A stretch of DNA of 64,000 nt from G963667675 sp965197565 (GTDB lineage Bacteria; Chloroflexota; Dehalococcoidia; Lucifugimonadales; UBA3495), in the NCBI GenBank assembly GCA_965197565.1, contig CBDANK010000002.1:967508-1031507 (forward strand), written 5' to 3'. The position numbers and the translations under genes are program-made. Shown here piece after piece: positions 33,182 to 41,576 of the stretch. The notes beneath the pieces were generated by a model. It saw nothing but the letters and a program-made list of their open reading frames with translations. It did not search any database and was not told where the DNA came from. The number at the start of each line of letters is the position of its first letter. Within the stretch, counting starts at the first letter, position 1.

Positions 33182-34651
33182 TCATCCCACCGCCCCTTCA
33201 AGGCTCACCTTGAGCAACTGTCCCGCTTCCATGGCGAACTCGAAAGGCAACTCCTGGAATATGCTGCGGCAGAACCCGTTGATTATCATGTAGTGGGCGT
33301 CCTCCATGGAGATGCCCCGCTGTTGACAATAAAATAGCTGATCGTCACTCACTTTGGAGGTCGACGCTTCGTGCTCCACCTGGGTGGTGGGATTGCGGAC
33401 CTCGATATAAGGCACCGTGTGCGCGCCGCACTGGTCGCCGATCAGCAGAGAGTCGCACTGAGTGAAGTTCCTGGCATTGCTGGCCGAAGGATTGATTTTA
33501 ACCAACCCGCGATAGGTGGCGCTGCCGTGGCCGGCCGAAATCCCCTTGGCGATGATGGTGCTCCGGGTATTCTTGCCTTGGTGGATCATCTTGGTGCCGG
33601 TATCCGCTTGCTGGTAGTTGTTCACCAGGGCCACCGAGTAAAACTCGCCCACCGAGTTGTCGCCTTTAAGGATCACGCTGGGGTATTTCCAGGTGATTGC
33701 CGAGCCGGTCTCTACCTGGGTCCAGGATATTTTGGAGTTACGGCCCTGGGCCTTGCCCCGTTTGGTGACGAAGTTGTACACGCCGCCCCTTCCTTCCTTG
33801 TCTCCGGGGAACCAATTCTGAAGGGTGGAGTACTTGATTTCCGCGTCATCGAGGGCCACCAGTTCAACCACCGCGGCGTGTAGCTGGTGGGTTTTCCTGG
33901 CGGGAGCGGTACAACCTTCCAGGTAGCTAACGTAGCTGCCCTTATCGGCGATAATCAAGGTGCGTTCAAACTGCCCCGAGTCGGCCTGGTTGATGCGAAA
34001 GTAGGTCATCAACTCTATGGGACAGCGTACTCCCGGCGGTATATAGGCGAAGGACCCGTCGCTGAAGACCGCAGAGTTGAGGCTGGCGTAGAAGTTATCG
34101 GCGTAAGGCACCACCGACCCCAGGTATTTTTGGACCAACTCCGGGTGCTTCTGGATCGCCTCGCTGATGGGGCAGAAGATAATTCCGGCCTTTTCCAGCA
34201 TGTCCTGGTAGGTGGTGGCTACGGACACGCTGTCCAGCACCGCATCCACCGCCACTCCGGCCAGTTTCTCCCGCTCCGCCAAGGGGATTCCCAGCTTGTC
34301 GAAGGCTTGGATCAACTCCGGGTCCACCTCGTCAAGGCTCTTTGGGCCATTCTGCTTCGACGACGGGGCCGCGTAGTATATGATGTCCTGGAAGTCGATG
34401 GGGGGGTGCTGTATCATGGCCCAACGAGGCTCTTCATAGTTCCGTTTGACCCAATGCCGGTAAGCCTTAAGCCGCCATTGCAGCATCCAATCGGGCTCGC
34501 CCTTCTTCAAGGAAATCAAACGGACGATGTCTTCGTTCAAGCCCTTGGGGGCAACATCCGAGTCGATGTCGATGGTAAAGCCCCACTTGTAGTCGGTATT
34601 CAGGTCATCGGACGTTGACCCCGTCCTGGAGATGACCTTGGGTGTCGTCAT
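33182..34651 (-). CDS. sufB: Fe-S assembly protein SufB
   Basis: 489 aa scaffold subunit on which the Fe-S cluster is built. Typical blocks: YKWGFTIDIDSD, EPDWMLQWRLKAYRHW, GSVVPYADNFYASLNSAVFSD-type region, FRINQADSGQFERTLIIAD, LEGCTAPARKTHQLHAAVVE and the C-terminal EHEASTSKVSDDQLFY. First gene of the suf operon. GGGAGG upstream of ATG 34651. A 31-bp palindrome lies about 70 bases upstream. Confidence 0.97.
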   Translation of the reverse strand: MTTPKVISRTGSTSDDLNTDYKWGFTIDIDSDVAPKGLNEDIVRLISLKKGEPDWMLQWRLKAYRHWVKRNYEEPRWAMIQHPPIDFQDIIYYAAPSSKQNGPKSLDEVDPELIQAFDKLGIPLAEREKLAGVAVDAVLDSVSVATTYQDMLEKAGIIFCPISEAIQKHPELVQKYLGSVVPYADNFYASLNSAVFSDGSFAYIPPGVRCPIELMTYFRINQADSGQFERTLIIADKGSYVSYLEGCTAPARKTHQLHAAVVELVALDDAEIKYSTLQNWFPGDKEGRGGVYNFVTKRGKAQGRNSKISWTQVETGSAITWKYPSVILKGDNSVGEFYSVALVNNYQQADTGTKMIHQGKNTRSTIIAKGISAGHGSATYRGLVKINPSASNARNFTQCDSLLIGDQCGAHTVPYIEVRNPTTQVEHEASTSKVSDDQLFYCQQRGISMEDAHYMIINGFCRSIFQELPFEFAMEAGQLLKVSLEGAVG

Positions 34652-34720
34652 TTATACATCCTCCCGGTATCCGGCGGCGGACCCTGGGCCAGCCTTGACC
34701 TGGACCCGCCCCAAAAACAA

Positions 34721-34751
34721 ATAATTGTCGACCAAATTGGTCAACAATTAT
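34721..34751. promoter_or_regulatory. 31-bp palindrome, candidate operator of the suf operon
   Basis: The sequence is symmetric about base 34736; 14 of 15 base pairs match (the half-site reads ATAATTGTTGACCAA on the suf strand). It is AT-rich in GC-rich surroundings and contains a TTGACC -35-like word on the suf strand. It lies between divergent sufB and tatD. Suf/Isc operons are commonly controlled by Rrf2-family Fe-S regulators (IscR, SufR) binding such palindromes over the promoter. No Rrf2 gene is in this window. Confidence 0.7.
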
Positions 34752-34801
34752 GCTAGCACCTGGGCCCAAGGCTGTCAACGATTTTCGGCGCGGGCGGCTG
34801 G

Positions 34802-34831
34802 TTGACTTGGCAAGAGGCCGGATAGTATAAC
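34802..34831 (+). promoter_or_regulatory. Sigma-70-type promoter for tatD
   Basis: TTGACT at 34802-34807 and TATAAC at 34826-34831 with an 18-base spacer, about 25 bases before the tatD ATG. The leader carries AGGAGGAG. Confidence 0.6.
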
Positions 34832-34855
34832 ACCGAACATATCAGGAGGAGCGTC

Positions 34856-35659
34856 ATGGCGTTTAATTATCTGCTCGGCGACTGCCACACCCACTTGGAC
34901 CAGTACCCCCAGGTTGAGATACCGGATATTCTGGAGCGGGCCAAGGAGGCCGGGGTGGGTTTCGTGGTTTGCGCCGGGACCACCGTCGAATCCAGTCAAG
35001 CCTGCGTCGACATGTCTCAGCGGTACGCCGCCCTTTACGCCGGCGTCGGCATCCATCCCATGGAGGCTCACCAGCCGCTAAACGAGGCCGCCTACGCCCG
35101 GCTGGAGGGATTGGCCAAAGAAAACCCCAAAGTTGTGTGTATTAGCGAAATCGGCCTGGACTTCTTGCCTAACTCACCGGACCGGGGAGTCCAGTTTCAG
35201 GTGTTCCGGGAACAGATCCGCTTGGCCGTGCAGTTGAAGCTGCCCATAATATTCCATTCCCGGGAATCCCACCCCGAAGTGCTCGGAACTTTGCGAGAGG
35301 AAGGAGCGGGAGAGGTGGGCGGAGTGATGCACTACTTCCAGGGTGATGAGGCCACGGCCCGGCAAGCAATTGAGTGCGGATTCTTCATTTCTTTGGCCCG
35401 CCCACTGCTCCGGCTCCCCGAACTACAAGAAGTAACTAAGGCCATCCCTCTGGAACACATTGTCCTGGAAACCGACGCCGCGCCCCAGCCCTTCAAGAAG
35501 TACCGAAGCAATTGGACCGAGCCGCGTCACACTCAAGCCGTGGCCCAGCGGTTGGCCGAACTCAAGGGATTGACGCTGGAGGAGGTCGCTGAAGCAACAA
35601 CCCGGAACTTGACCCGACTCTTGGGCCTGCAAGACTTGCTATGTCCGGGGGCCCCTTAA
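34856..35659 (+). CDS. tatD: TatD-family metal-dependent DNase
   Basis: 267 aa TIM-barrel hydrolase. Metal-site residues are visible in order: DCHTHL, SEIGLDF, IIFHSRE, VMHYFQG and LETDAAPQ. The family includes 3 prime to 5 prime DNases of repair and D-tyrosyl deacylase-like roles. AGGAGGAG precedes ATG 34856. The tmRNA gene ends convergently 18 bases beyond its stop. Confidence 0.93.
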   Translation: MAFNYLLGDCHTHLDQYPQVEIPDILERAKEAGVGFVVCAGTTVESSQACVDMSQRYAALYAGVGIHPMEAHQPLNEAAYARLEGLAKENPKVVCISEIGLDFLPNSPDRGVQFQVFREQIRLAVQLKLPIIFHSRESHPEVLGTLREEGAGEVGGVMHYFQGDEATARQAIECGFFISLARPLLRLPELQEVTKAIPLEHIVLETDAAPQPFKKYRSNWTEPRHTQAVAQRLAELKGLTLEEVAEATTRNLTRLLGLQDLLCPGAP

Positions 35660-35677
35660 TGAAGCAACAACCCTAAT

Positions 35678-36032
35678 TGGTGGAGACGGGGGAGAGTCGA
35701 ACTCCCCGTCCAAAAGGCCCCCTAGTCGGATGTACTACAAGCTTGTCCGGTAATTTATTTCTCGCCCCCCGAAGCTTTCACCGGCCAAATCTCCGAGAAG
35801 CCAGCCGATATAACTTTGGCTACTGCGTATCGGCGTGGGAGCAGCCGCATCCCGGACTTTTGGCGCCTGCTCCCCCTCCTCCGGGAATAGCGGGAGGCAG
35901 ACGTAGCCGCACTTTAGGCGGCTAGAGCAAATTCACGTTCGCCAGTTAATGGCTTCCACCGGTTTAACGAGGTCGGTGGCACCTCGGCTTGCAATCCGCC
36001 ACGAGACGCTCCTGTCGAACCCGCGCGTCCCC
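35678..36032 (-). ncRNA. ssrA: Transfer-messenger RNA (tmRNA)
   Basis: 355 nt. The 5 prime end GGGGACG pairs with CGTCTCC at the 3 prime end, followed by discriminator A and an encoded CCA. A tRNA-like T arm (GGGAGTTCGACTCTCCC) is present near the 3 prime end and GGGTTCGACAGGAG near the 5 prime end. The mRNA-like frame runs 35943 to 35914 and reads GGC GAA CGT GAA TTT GCT CTA GCC GCC TAA, that is tag GEREFALAA. The Gly resume codon and GERE start resemble the Dehalococcoides tag I recall (GERELVLAG). It rescues stalled ribosomes with SmpB. Confidence 0.96.
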
Positions 36033-36076
36033 ATGTACGCTTTCTATTATCCCACGCACCGGTTCTAGAGGTCAAC

Positions 36077-36541
36077 TTAGGAATCAACCTCGACAATCAT
36101 CTCGATCTCAACACAAGCGCCCCTTGGCAGGCTGCCCATTCCCACTGCGGAACGGGCATGGCGCCCTTGGTCTCCATACAACTCCACCAGCAAGTCGGAA
36201 GCGCCGTTGCCCACAATAAACTGACGGTCGAACTCCGTGTCCGCGTTTACCATCACCAACAACTTGACCACCTGCTTCACTTTATCCAGGTCGCCGACAG
36301 CTGCCTTGATGCTGGCCAGGCAGTTAATCATAGCCAGCTTGGCGGCCTCGTACCCTTGCTCTTCCGACACTTCCCGGCCCACTTTGCCGGGGTTAAGCAC
36401 CGTGCCGTCAGGCTGCCGGGGTAGATGCCCGGCGACAAACAACAGGTTGCCGGTGCGCACCGCGGGTATAAAGTTGGCTATAGGCGCGCCTGGCGATGCT
36501 AATTCCAGTCCCATATCGGCTATTTTTTGCTCAATCTGCAT
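36077..36541 (-). CDS. RidA/YjgF-family protein (longer form)
   Basis: 154 aa. RidA-type trimeric fold with GNLLFVAGHLPRQPDG, EQGYEAAKLAMINCLA and the C-terminal GACVEIEMIVEVDS. Archetypal RidA hydrolyses reactive enamines and imines from PLP enzymes using an Arg near position 105. Here the corresponding region reads GRHARSAVGMGSLPRG and the Arg may be retained. This is the longer 150-aa subgroup of unknown substrate. GAAGGTG precedes ATG 36541. Last gene of the run that begins with another RidA gene at 39203. Confidence 0.88.
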   Translation of the reverse strand: MQIEQKIADMGLELASPGAPIANFIPAVRTGNLLFVAGHLPRQPDGTVLNPGKVGREVSEEQGYEAAKLAMINCLASIKAAVGDLDKVKQVVKLLVMVNADTEFDRQFIVGNGASDLLVELYGDQGRHARSAVGMGSLPRGACVEIEMIVEVDS

Positions 36542-36638
36542 ATTTCACCTTCAATAGCGTCCGCGACGGTCTGAGCGTCTGCGGGATTTAACCCGGCCAG
36601 TGCACCGTGGCCGGACTGCCGGCCTCGTCCGGGGCGGA

Positions 36639-36872
36639 CTACCCGGTCCGGACTATCTGGACCACTAGGGCGGCGATAATGCCGCCGCCGATGGCCCAAG
36701 TCGCCAGAAACAGCCGGTCTATCCTGGCGTTGACCGCCCGGAGCTCTTGGCGGAGTTCCTGTAGTCCGGCATCCAACCGGCGGCTGAGTTCCTGTATGGC
36801 GATGGACTGCTGTTCCATTTGCCCTTCCAGCCGCCCCAGCCGGGTATCATCGGATTCGGTTGCCGTTGTCAT
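36639..36872 (-). CDS. Small coiled-coil protein with C-terminal membrane anchor (third paralogue)
   Basis: 77 aa, no known family. GRLEGQMEQQSIAIQ and LDAGLQELRQELRAVNARID form a predicted coiled coil; RLFLATWAIGGGIIAALVVQI is one transmembrane helix. It aligns well with the suf-operon product at 31830-32066 (shared AGLQE, VN-R-DRLF, GG, AA). Located between an amidohydrolase and a RidA gene on the minus strand. The Shine-Dalgarno match is weak. Confidence 0.7.
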   Translation of the reverse strand: MTTATESDDTRLGRLEGQMEQQSIAIQELSRRLDAGLQELRQELRAVNARIDRLFLATWAIGGGIIAALVVQIVRTG

Positions 36873-36936
36873 GGCCCGCCCCTATGAAGTGATCACTTCC
36901 CAACTGACGTAGTTGTTTTACTGTTATGGGCATCCG

Positions 36937-38049
36937 CTAGCTGAAATGGTACAGCCTGGCAGTATTTTCTCCGGCGATCTTGGCCTTTTCCTCTTCCGGA
37001 ACGTCTTGAAAGATCTGTTCCAGTATTTCCCTGGACCTTGGAAATGTAGACTCGGCGTGGGGGTAGTCCGATCCCCACAATAGGTTGTCCACCCCAACGT
37101 AGTGCCGCAGTTGCATCCCCAGGTCGTCCTCTTGGAACCCGATGAAAACGTTGCGTCGGAAGAAGTCGCTGGGAAGCATATCTTCCTTAAACCTGATGAG
37201 TTGGACTCCCCCGGCCCGCTCCTGGTAGAAGTTGTCCATCCGGCTCAAGAAGTAAGGCGCCCAGGAAACCTCGAACTCTACCACGCCCACTTTCAGCCTA
37301 GGGTAACGCTCGAACACCCCGGAGAAGATCATGCTGTTGATACACTGACGGGGGTCGTATTCCCGGTTTGGAAAATCAAAGGGGTTTTGCAACACCACGC
37401 CGCCGGTGTCCATGCCGGGCCTCCACCGCATGGTGCCAACATGGAGACTGAGAGGCATTCCCAGGTCTTGGGCCGCCGCCCAAAATCGGTCATAGGCTGG
37501 ATGACTGTAGGGTAGGATAGGGTTTACCGATATCATAGCTCCGGCCAAGCCCAGCCCGGCTGCCCGCTCCAATTCCTGCACGCCGTCGGCCACATCGTCC
37601 AGGTTGACCATGGCTATACCCTTGAGCCGGTCCGGGTATGGTGCGCAAAACTCGGCCAAGTAGTCGTTGTAAGCTCGAAAAGCCGCAGAGAGGACATCGG
37701 TGGCGGGTACCCGGAACAAGGTCAGCCCTTGGGAGGGATACAACACGCCTCCGGCTACGCCATCGATTTCCATGTCCTTGACGTGCTCGTGGGGGTCGAG
37801 ACCGCCCAGGGGCACGGTTTCCATGCTGCCGCCGGTGGTCAGCTTCTCCGGGCTCTCGAACCGTAGGCCCGCTTGTTGATTTATGCCGATGGCGCCGAAC
37901 CGCAGGCCGTCGCACACCCATTGGTCCGCATCCGCCTCGTGAAGCAGCCGTGGGCCCCGGTCTTTGAAACGCCGGTCGATCCGCTCCGCCCAGAGGTCCT
38001 CCGGCTCGATGATGTGGGAATCCGACGAGATAATTCTGTACTCTGACAT
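36937..38049 (-). CDS. Amidohydrolase-2 family metal-dependent hydrolase
   Basis: 370 aa TIM barrel of the ACMS-decarboxylase/amidohydrolase-2 family. The metal-site start is ISSDSHIIEPEDLW, with further ligands in PLSLHVGT and NLLWGSDYPHAEST. Members hydrolyse or decarboxylate aromatic and lactone substrates; these proteins are numerous in SAR202-type genomes. Substrate unknown. It follows a DUF1989 gene by 39 bases and probably shares its transcript. Confidence 0.88.
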   Translation of the reverse strand: MSEYRIISSDSHIIEPEDLWAERIDRRFKDRGPRLLHEADADQWVCDGLRFGAIGINQQAGLRFESPEKLTTGGSMETVPLGGLDPHEHVKDMEIDGVAGGVLYPSQGLTLFRVPATDVLSAAFRAYNDYLAEFCAPYPDRLKGIAMVNLDDVADGVQELERAAGLGLAGAMISVNPILPYSHPAYDRFWAAAQDLGMPLSLHVGTMRWRPGMDTGGVVLQNPFDFPNREYDPRQCINSMIFSGVFERYPRLKVGVVEFEVSWAPYFLSRMDNFYQERAGGVQLIRFKEDMLPSDFFRRNVFIGFQEDDLGMQLRHYVGVDNLLWGSDYPHAESTFPRSREILEQIFQDVPEEEKAKIAGENTARLYHFS

Positions 38050-38088
38050 AATCCAACCAACCTAAAGAAATCTAAATGCTTTGCCGCC

Positions 38089-38697
38089 TCAGGCGTATAC
38101 TTCAAGCATGATGTCAGTGGGGTTGCCCCCGTTGGCCGGTCCGCGGTCCATAGAACACGCCGCCACAATGACCAGTAGGTCCTTCATCGCTTTTAAGACC
38201 ACGTAGTCGCCGGCCTTTGCGGGAGACTCCCGCACCTCCTGATGGCCCTCCAGGTCGACGAAGGGCGTATTTTGGAAAAGGTTGTGGGGGTCCGGAAGGC
38301 TCTGCGAGGTGAGGTTGAACCTCTCCAATGTTGCCGCCAAGTTTCCTCGACAACTGGGGTGTTCGTCAAAGCCGAGGTCCTTGTAAAGATAGTAGTCGCA
38401 AGCAGGCGACAACAAGTCATGGACCCCCACAGTATCCTCTTCAAGGAGCAGCAGGGGATTGCGCATGTTGCTGTAAAAAGGCTTGCCGACGACGGGGTAA
38501 ATGGACTCAACCATGCGGCGGGTGTGTCCGGGAGAAAGGTGCTCGCCGGGCGAATCCAGCACGAAGGCGAACAGGTCGGCTATCTGCTTGCCCTGTACCG
38601 CTATAACCTTCACTCGTTGGCCGGTCCGGACCTCCACGCCTCCACCGGTCATTCGAGGAATATGCACTCGTGAGACAAGCTGCCCCTCCGTAGACAT
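38089..38697 (-). CDS. DUF1989 (urea carboxylase-associated) family protein
   Basis: 202 aa. The family pattern includes GQRVKVIAVQGKQIADLFAF, HLSPGHTRRMVE, LLEEDTVGVHDLLSPACD and RGNLAATLERF. Conserved Cys and His suggest a metal-binding cupin-like protein. In other bacteria DUF1989 genes sit beside urea carboxylase or guanidine/allophanate genes; none of those is here. GGGAGGG precedes ATG 38697. Lies between a RidA gene and an amidohydrolase. Confidence 0.88.
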   Translation of the reverse strand: MSTEGQLVSRVHIPRMTGGGVEVRTGQRVKVIAVQGKQIADLFAFVLDSPGEHLSPGHTRRMVESIYPVVGKPFYSNMRNPLLLLEEDTVGVHDLLSPACDYYLYKDLGFDEHPSCRGNLAATLERFNLTSQSLPDPHNLFQNTPFVDLEGHQEVRESPAKAGDYVVLKAMKDLLVIVAACSMDRGPANGGNPTDIMLEVYA

Positions 38698-38810
38698 CGG
38701 ACCCTCCCTTACTAACAGTTCAGCCGCGTTTGGTCAAAGACCACGGCCCGCTCACGGCAACCGCCTGATGCCAATTAGCGCCCATGTCATCACACGCCGC
38801 GAATGCTCCG

Positions 38811-39203
38811 TTATCCGCCGGGCACTCGCACTATGGCCTCCACTTCCACCAAGAACTCGGGCCTCGCCAGGGCGGTCACGCCCACCGTGCTGCTGGCCGG
38901 CGGACTGCTGGGCCAAGTCTCCGAGCGGACCTTGCTGTAGGCGGGATATGTATCCATATCGGTCAGGAAGCAAGTTATCTTGACCACCTCCTCCATGGTG
39001 GCGCCGGCAGCCTCGATGATGGTGCGCAAGTTGGCCATGACCTGCCTGGACTGGGCCTCGCAGTCCCCCTCGCCCACCAGGTTGCCGCCGCTATCCGTAG
39101 CCACTTGTCCGGAGGTGAAGAGCAAGTCCCCAAGCCGGATGCCGGGTGAAAGATTGGGGTTGGGGGCGACTCCGGAAGGCCTAATCGATGTTCGCTCTGG
39201 CAT
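38811..39203 (-). CDS. RidA-family (YjgF/UK114) deaminase
   Basis: 130 aa, standard RidA length. Contains LGDLLFTSGQVATDSGG, QVMANLRTIIEAAGATMEEVVK and the C-terminal RPEFLVEVEAIV with the conserved Glu. The Arg that binds the imine carboxylate would be in TALARPEFLVE. Likely removes enamine/imine intermediates. ATG 39203 has GGAGGT upstream and is preferred to the longer frame at 39224. First gene of the RidA-DUF1989-amidohydrolase-coiled coil-RidA run. Confidence 0.9.
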   Translation of the reverse strand: MPERTSIRPSGVAPNPNLSPGIRLGDLLFTSGQVATDSGGNLVGEGDCEAQSRQVMANLRTIIEAAGATMEEVVKITCFLTDMDTYPAYSKVRSETWPSSPPASSTVGVTALARPEFLVEVEAIVRVPGG

Positions 39204-39278
39204 ACTGTTTACCTCCATAAACAATTTGTCGGTTGGCGCATTCGTGTTGAGGTATTCATAAGGAAGAAATGCTCCGCC

Positions 39279-39287
39279 ATTATAACA
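39279..39287 (-). promoter_or_regulatory. Extended -10 promoter for the RidA-DUF1989 run
   Basis: On the minus strand TGTTATAAT gives a perfect TATAAT with the TGn extension, about 75 bases before the RidA start at 39203. No good -35 box, as expected for extended -10 promoters. Confidence 0.5.
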
Positions 39288-39363
39288 GTGCCGGGGCGGG
39301 GCCTGGCTCCGCCGGCCTCCACAAGCCTAGCTATATTGGGGGCTGGAAAATAGGAAGGCGTCC

Positions 39364-41523
39364 CTAGATTCGGGCCGGAGCCGGAAGACTGGGAAGGTCC
39401 CGGGTAACTGAAGTCACGCCGCGTACCCCCTCCAACTTGGCGAAAAGTTTGCCCAGTTGGTCCAGTCCGGTGGTGTGCAGGGTCAACTCCATGGTGACGG
39501 TGCCGTCGGAGTGCTCCCGAGTAATCACCGAGGCTATGTTGACCTGCTCTTCGGACACCAAGACGGTTGCGTCCCGCAGCAGTCCCACCCGGTCGTAGGC
39601 TTTTATCTTGACCCTCACCGGGTGCAATTCCTGGGCGGCCCCCCACTCCACTTTCACGATTCTTTCCTGCTCGTCTTCGTTGCGGATGCCGGAGCATTCC
39701 TTCTTGTGGACGGTGACCCCCTTGGCTCGGGTAATGAAGCCCAGGATTTCGTCTCCGGGAATGGGGTTGCAGCAACGGCCGATCCGGATCAGTAAGTCGC
39801 CGACGCCCAAGACCGAAATGCCTGAACTAGGGCTGGACAGAGGGAGCTTGGGCTTAAACAGTTCCGGTTGTTGATCGGTCTCCTGGCGGGACTGGGCCAG
39901 CCGGTGAGCTACCTGGCTTTCGGTGATCACTCCCGAGCCCAGATTGGCCAGGAACTCATCCATGTCGTCGTACTTGCACAAGGCCAGGACTTCCGCATCG
40001 TCGAAACGCTGGTTGAACCTCCCCAACTCCCGGCGAAGCAACTCCCGGCCCCGTCGAATGTTGCTGCTGCGGGCCTGGCGCCGGAACCATTGCCGCACTT
40101 TTTGCCGGGCACTGGCGGAGCCGACATAGCCCCGGTTGGGATTGAGCCAGTCCAAGCTCGGCCCCCGCTCCGACTTGGAAGCCATTACTTCTACGGTATC
40201 GCCGCTCTGCAATGTTGTATCCAGCGACACCAACCGGCCGTTCACTTTAGCCCCGATACAGCGATGGCCCAGCTCGGTGTGAATTTTGTAAGCGAAATCC
40301 ACGGGCGTGGAGCCGGCAGTCAGCTCAACGATGTCCCCCTTGGGCGTGTAAACGAACACTTGGTCGTGGAAGATGTCCTGTTTGACCGACTCAATAAATT
40401 CCTCGGTGCCGATGACTTCCCTCTGCCAATCCAAAAGCTGGCGCAACCAGGTCATCTTTTCTTCGAACCGCTGGTCGCCTGTGTTCCCCTCTTTATAGCG
40501 CCAGTGGGCCGCCACGCCGTATTCGGCGATCTGGTGCAGCTTATAGGTCTTGACCTGCACCTCCAGCGGGTTGCCCCCCTCACATATCACGGTGGTGTGC
40601 AGGGCTTGGTACAAGTTTTCCTTGGGATTGGCGATGTAATCATCGAACTGGCCTGGGATGGGGTGCCAGAGCTGATGGATTACGCCCAGGGTTTTGTAAC
40701 AATCTTCCTTGGTGTCCACCAACACTCTCAGAGCGTACAGGTCGTAAATGTCCCGTAACTCAGTGCCTTGGGCAGCGTACTTTTGAATCTTTTTGTGGGT
40801 GCTGTAAATGCCCTTGGGCCGGCCAACCACCTCACCCTTGACGTTAAAGTCCTCCATTGCTTCCCGCAGGATGCTGGCAACTTTCTCTACATAGGTTTCC
40901 CGAGCCTCCCGTTTGGCGGCAAGCATATTGGAGATCTCATGGTACTTTTCTTCGTCCAGGTAGCGGAAAGCCAGGTCGTCCAACCGCCACTTGATTTCCC
41001 AAATGCCCAGCCGGTGGGCCAGGGGCGAGTAAATATCCAGGGTTTCCTGAGAGATGCGTTTGCGTTTCTCCGGCGGCAGAGCATCCAGGGTGTGCATGTT
41101 GTGCAACCGGTCGGCCAGTTTGATGAGCACTACCCGGATGTCTTCCGCCATTGAAACCAGCATCTTGCGCAGGCTCTCAGCGTAAAGCCTATCCTGGTCG
41201 TAGGCGCGGTCTAGAGCGGTGGTGTTTGAGTCGTGCAGCCGGGAGTCCAAGCGGGCCAGCTTGGTTACGCCGTCGACCAACTTGGCCACCTCGGGGCCGA
41301 ACCGAGTTTCCACCTCTTTAAGGGTCACGCCGCAGTCCTCCACCACGTCATGAAGCAAGGCGGCTATGACGGTGTGCGCATCAAGGCGGAGGTCCGCTAG
41401 GAATAGAGCGGTTTGCAAGGGGTGGGCAATATAGGGTTCGCCGGACTTTCGCATCTGGCCGCTATGGCACTGGTCAGCATACAAGTATGCTTGCCCGATC
41501 AGCTCAGTAGCGTCTCCAAGCAT
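39364..41523 (-). CDS. rel: Bifunctional (p)ppGpp synthetase/hydrolase (Rel/SpoT)
   Basis: 719 aa stringent-response enzyme. The HD hydrolase domain is complete (AHPLQTALFLADL, HDVVED near 58-63, LADRLHNMHTL). The synthetase domain has GRPKGIYSTHKKI near 240 and VICEGGNPLEVQVKT. A TGS domain lies near 395-455 (VYTPKGDIVELTAGSTPVDF) and a C-terminal ACT domain at about 645-715. The hydrolase residues predict activity in both directions. The coding pattern continues upstream of ATG 41523 (VTDNAKELIDRVSGY) but without a usable start; adding one G to a G-run at 41571-41574 would join it to ATG 41576 (see findings). Confidence 0.95.
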   Translation of the reverse strand: MLGDATELIGQAYLYADQCHSGQMRKSGEPYIAHPLQTALFLADLRLDAHTVIAALLHDVVEDCGVTLKEVETRFGPEVAKLVDGVTKLARLDSRLHDSNTTALDRAYDQDRLYAESLRKMLVSMAEDIRVVLIKLADRLHNMHTLDALPPEKRKRISQETLDIYSPLAHRLGIWEIKWRLDDLAFRYLDEEKYHEISNMLAAKREARETYVEKVASILREAMEDFNVKGEVVGRPKGIYSTHKKIQKYAAQGTELRDIYDLYALRVLVDTKEDCYKTLGVIHQLWHPIPGQFDDYIANPKENLYQALHTTVICEGGNPLEVQVKTYKLHQIAEYGVAAHWRYKEGNTGDQRFEEKMTWLRQLLDWQREVIGTEEFIESVKQDIFHDQVFVYTPKGDIVELTAGSTPVDFAYKIHTELGHRCIGAKVNGRLVSLDTTLQSGDTVEVMASKSERGPSLDWLNPNRGYVGSASARQKVRQWFRRQARSSNIRRGRELLRRELGRFNQRFDDAEVLALCKYDDMDEFLANLGSGVITESQVAHRLAQSRQETDQQPELFKPKLPLSSPSSGISVLGVGDLLIRIGRCCNPIPGDEILGFITRAKGVTVHKKECSGIRNEDEQERIVKVEWGAAQELHPVRVKIKAYDRVGLLRDATVLVSEEQVNIASVITREHSDGTVTMELTLHTTGLDQLGKLFAKLEGVRGVTSVTRDLPSLPAPARI

Positions 41524-41576
41524 GTAGCCGGATACCCGGTCAATTAGCTCTTTAGCGTTGTCCGTGACTACCCCAT

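Noticed and set aside
34721..34751. Palindrome considered as a terminator for tatD or suf
   Set aside because: It lies upstream of both genes, is AT-rich in its arms and has no U-run position; an operator is more likely.
39868..40758. 296-codon open frame opposite rel
   Set aside because: Antisense to the conserved synthetase and TGS regions; a by-product of high GC and lack of stops.
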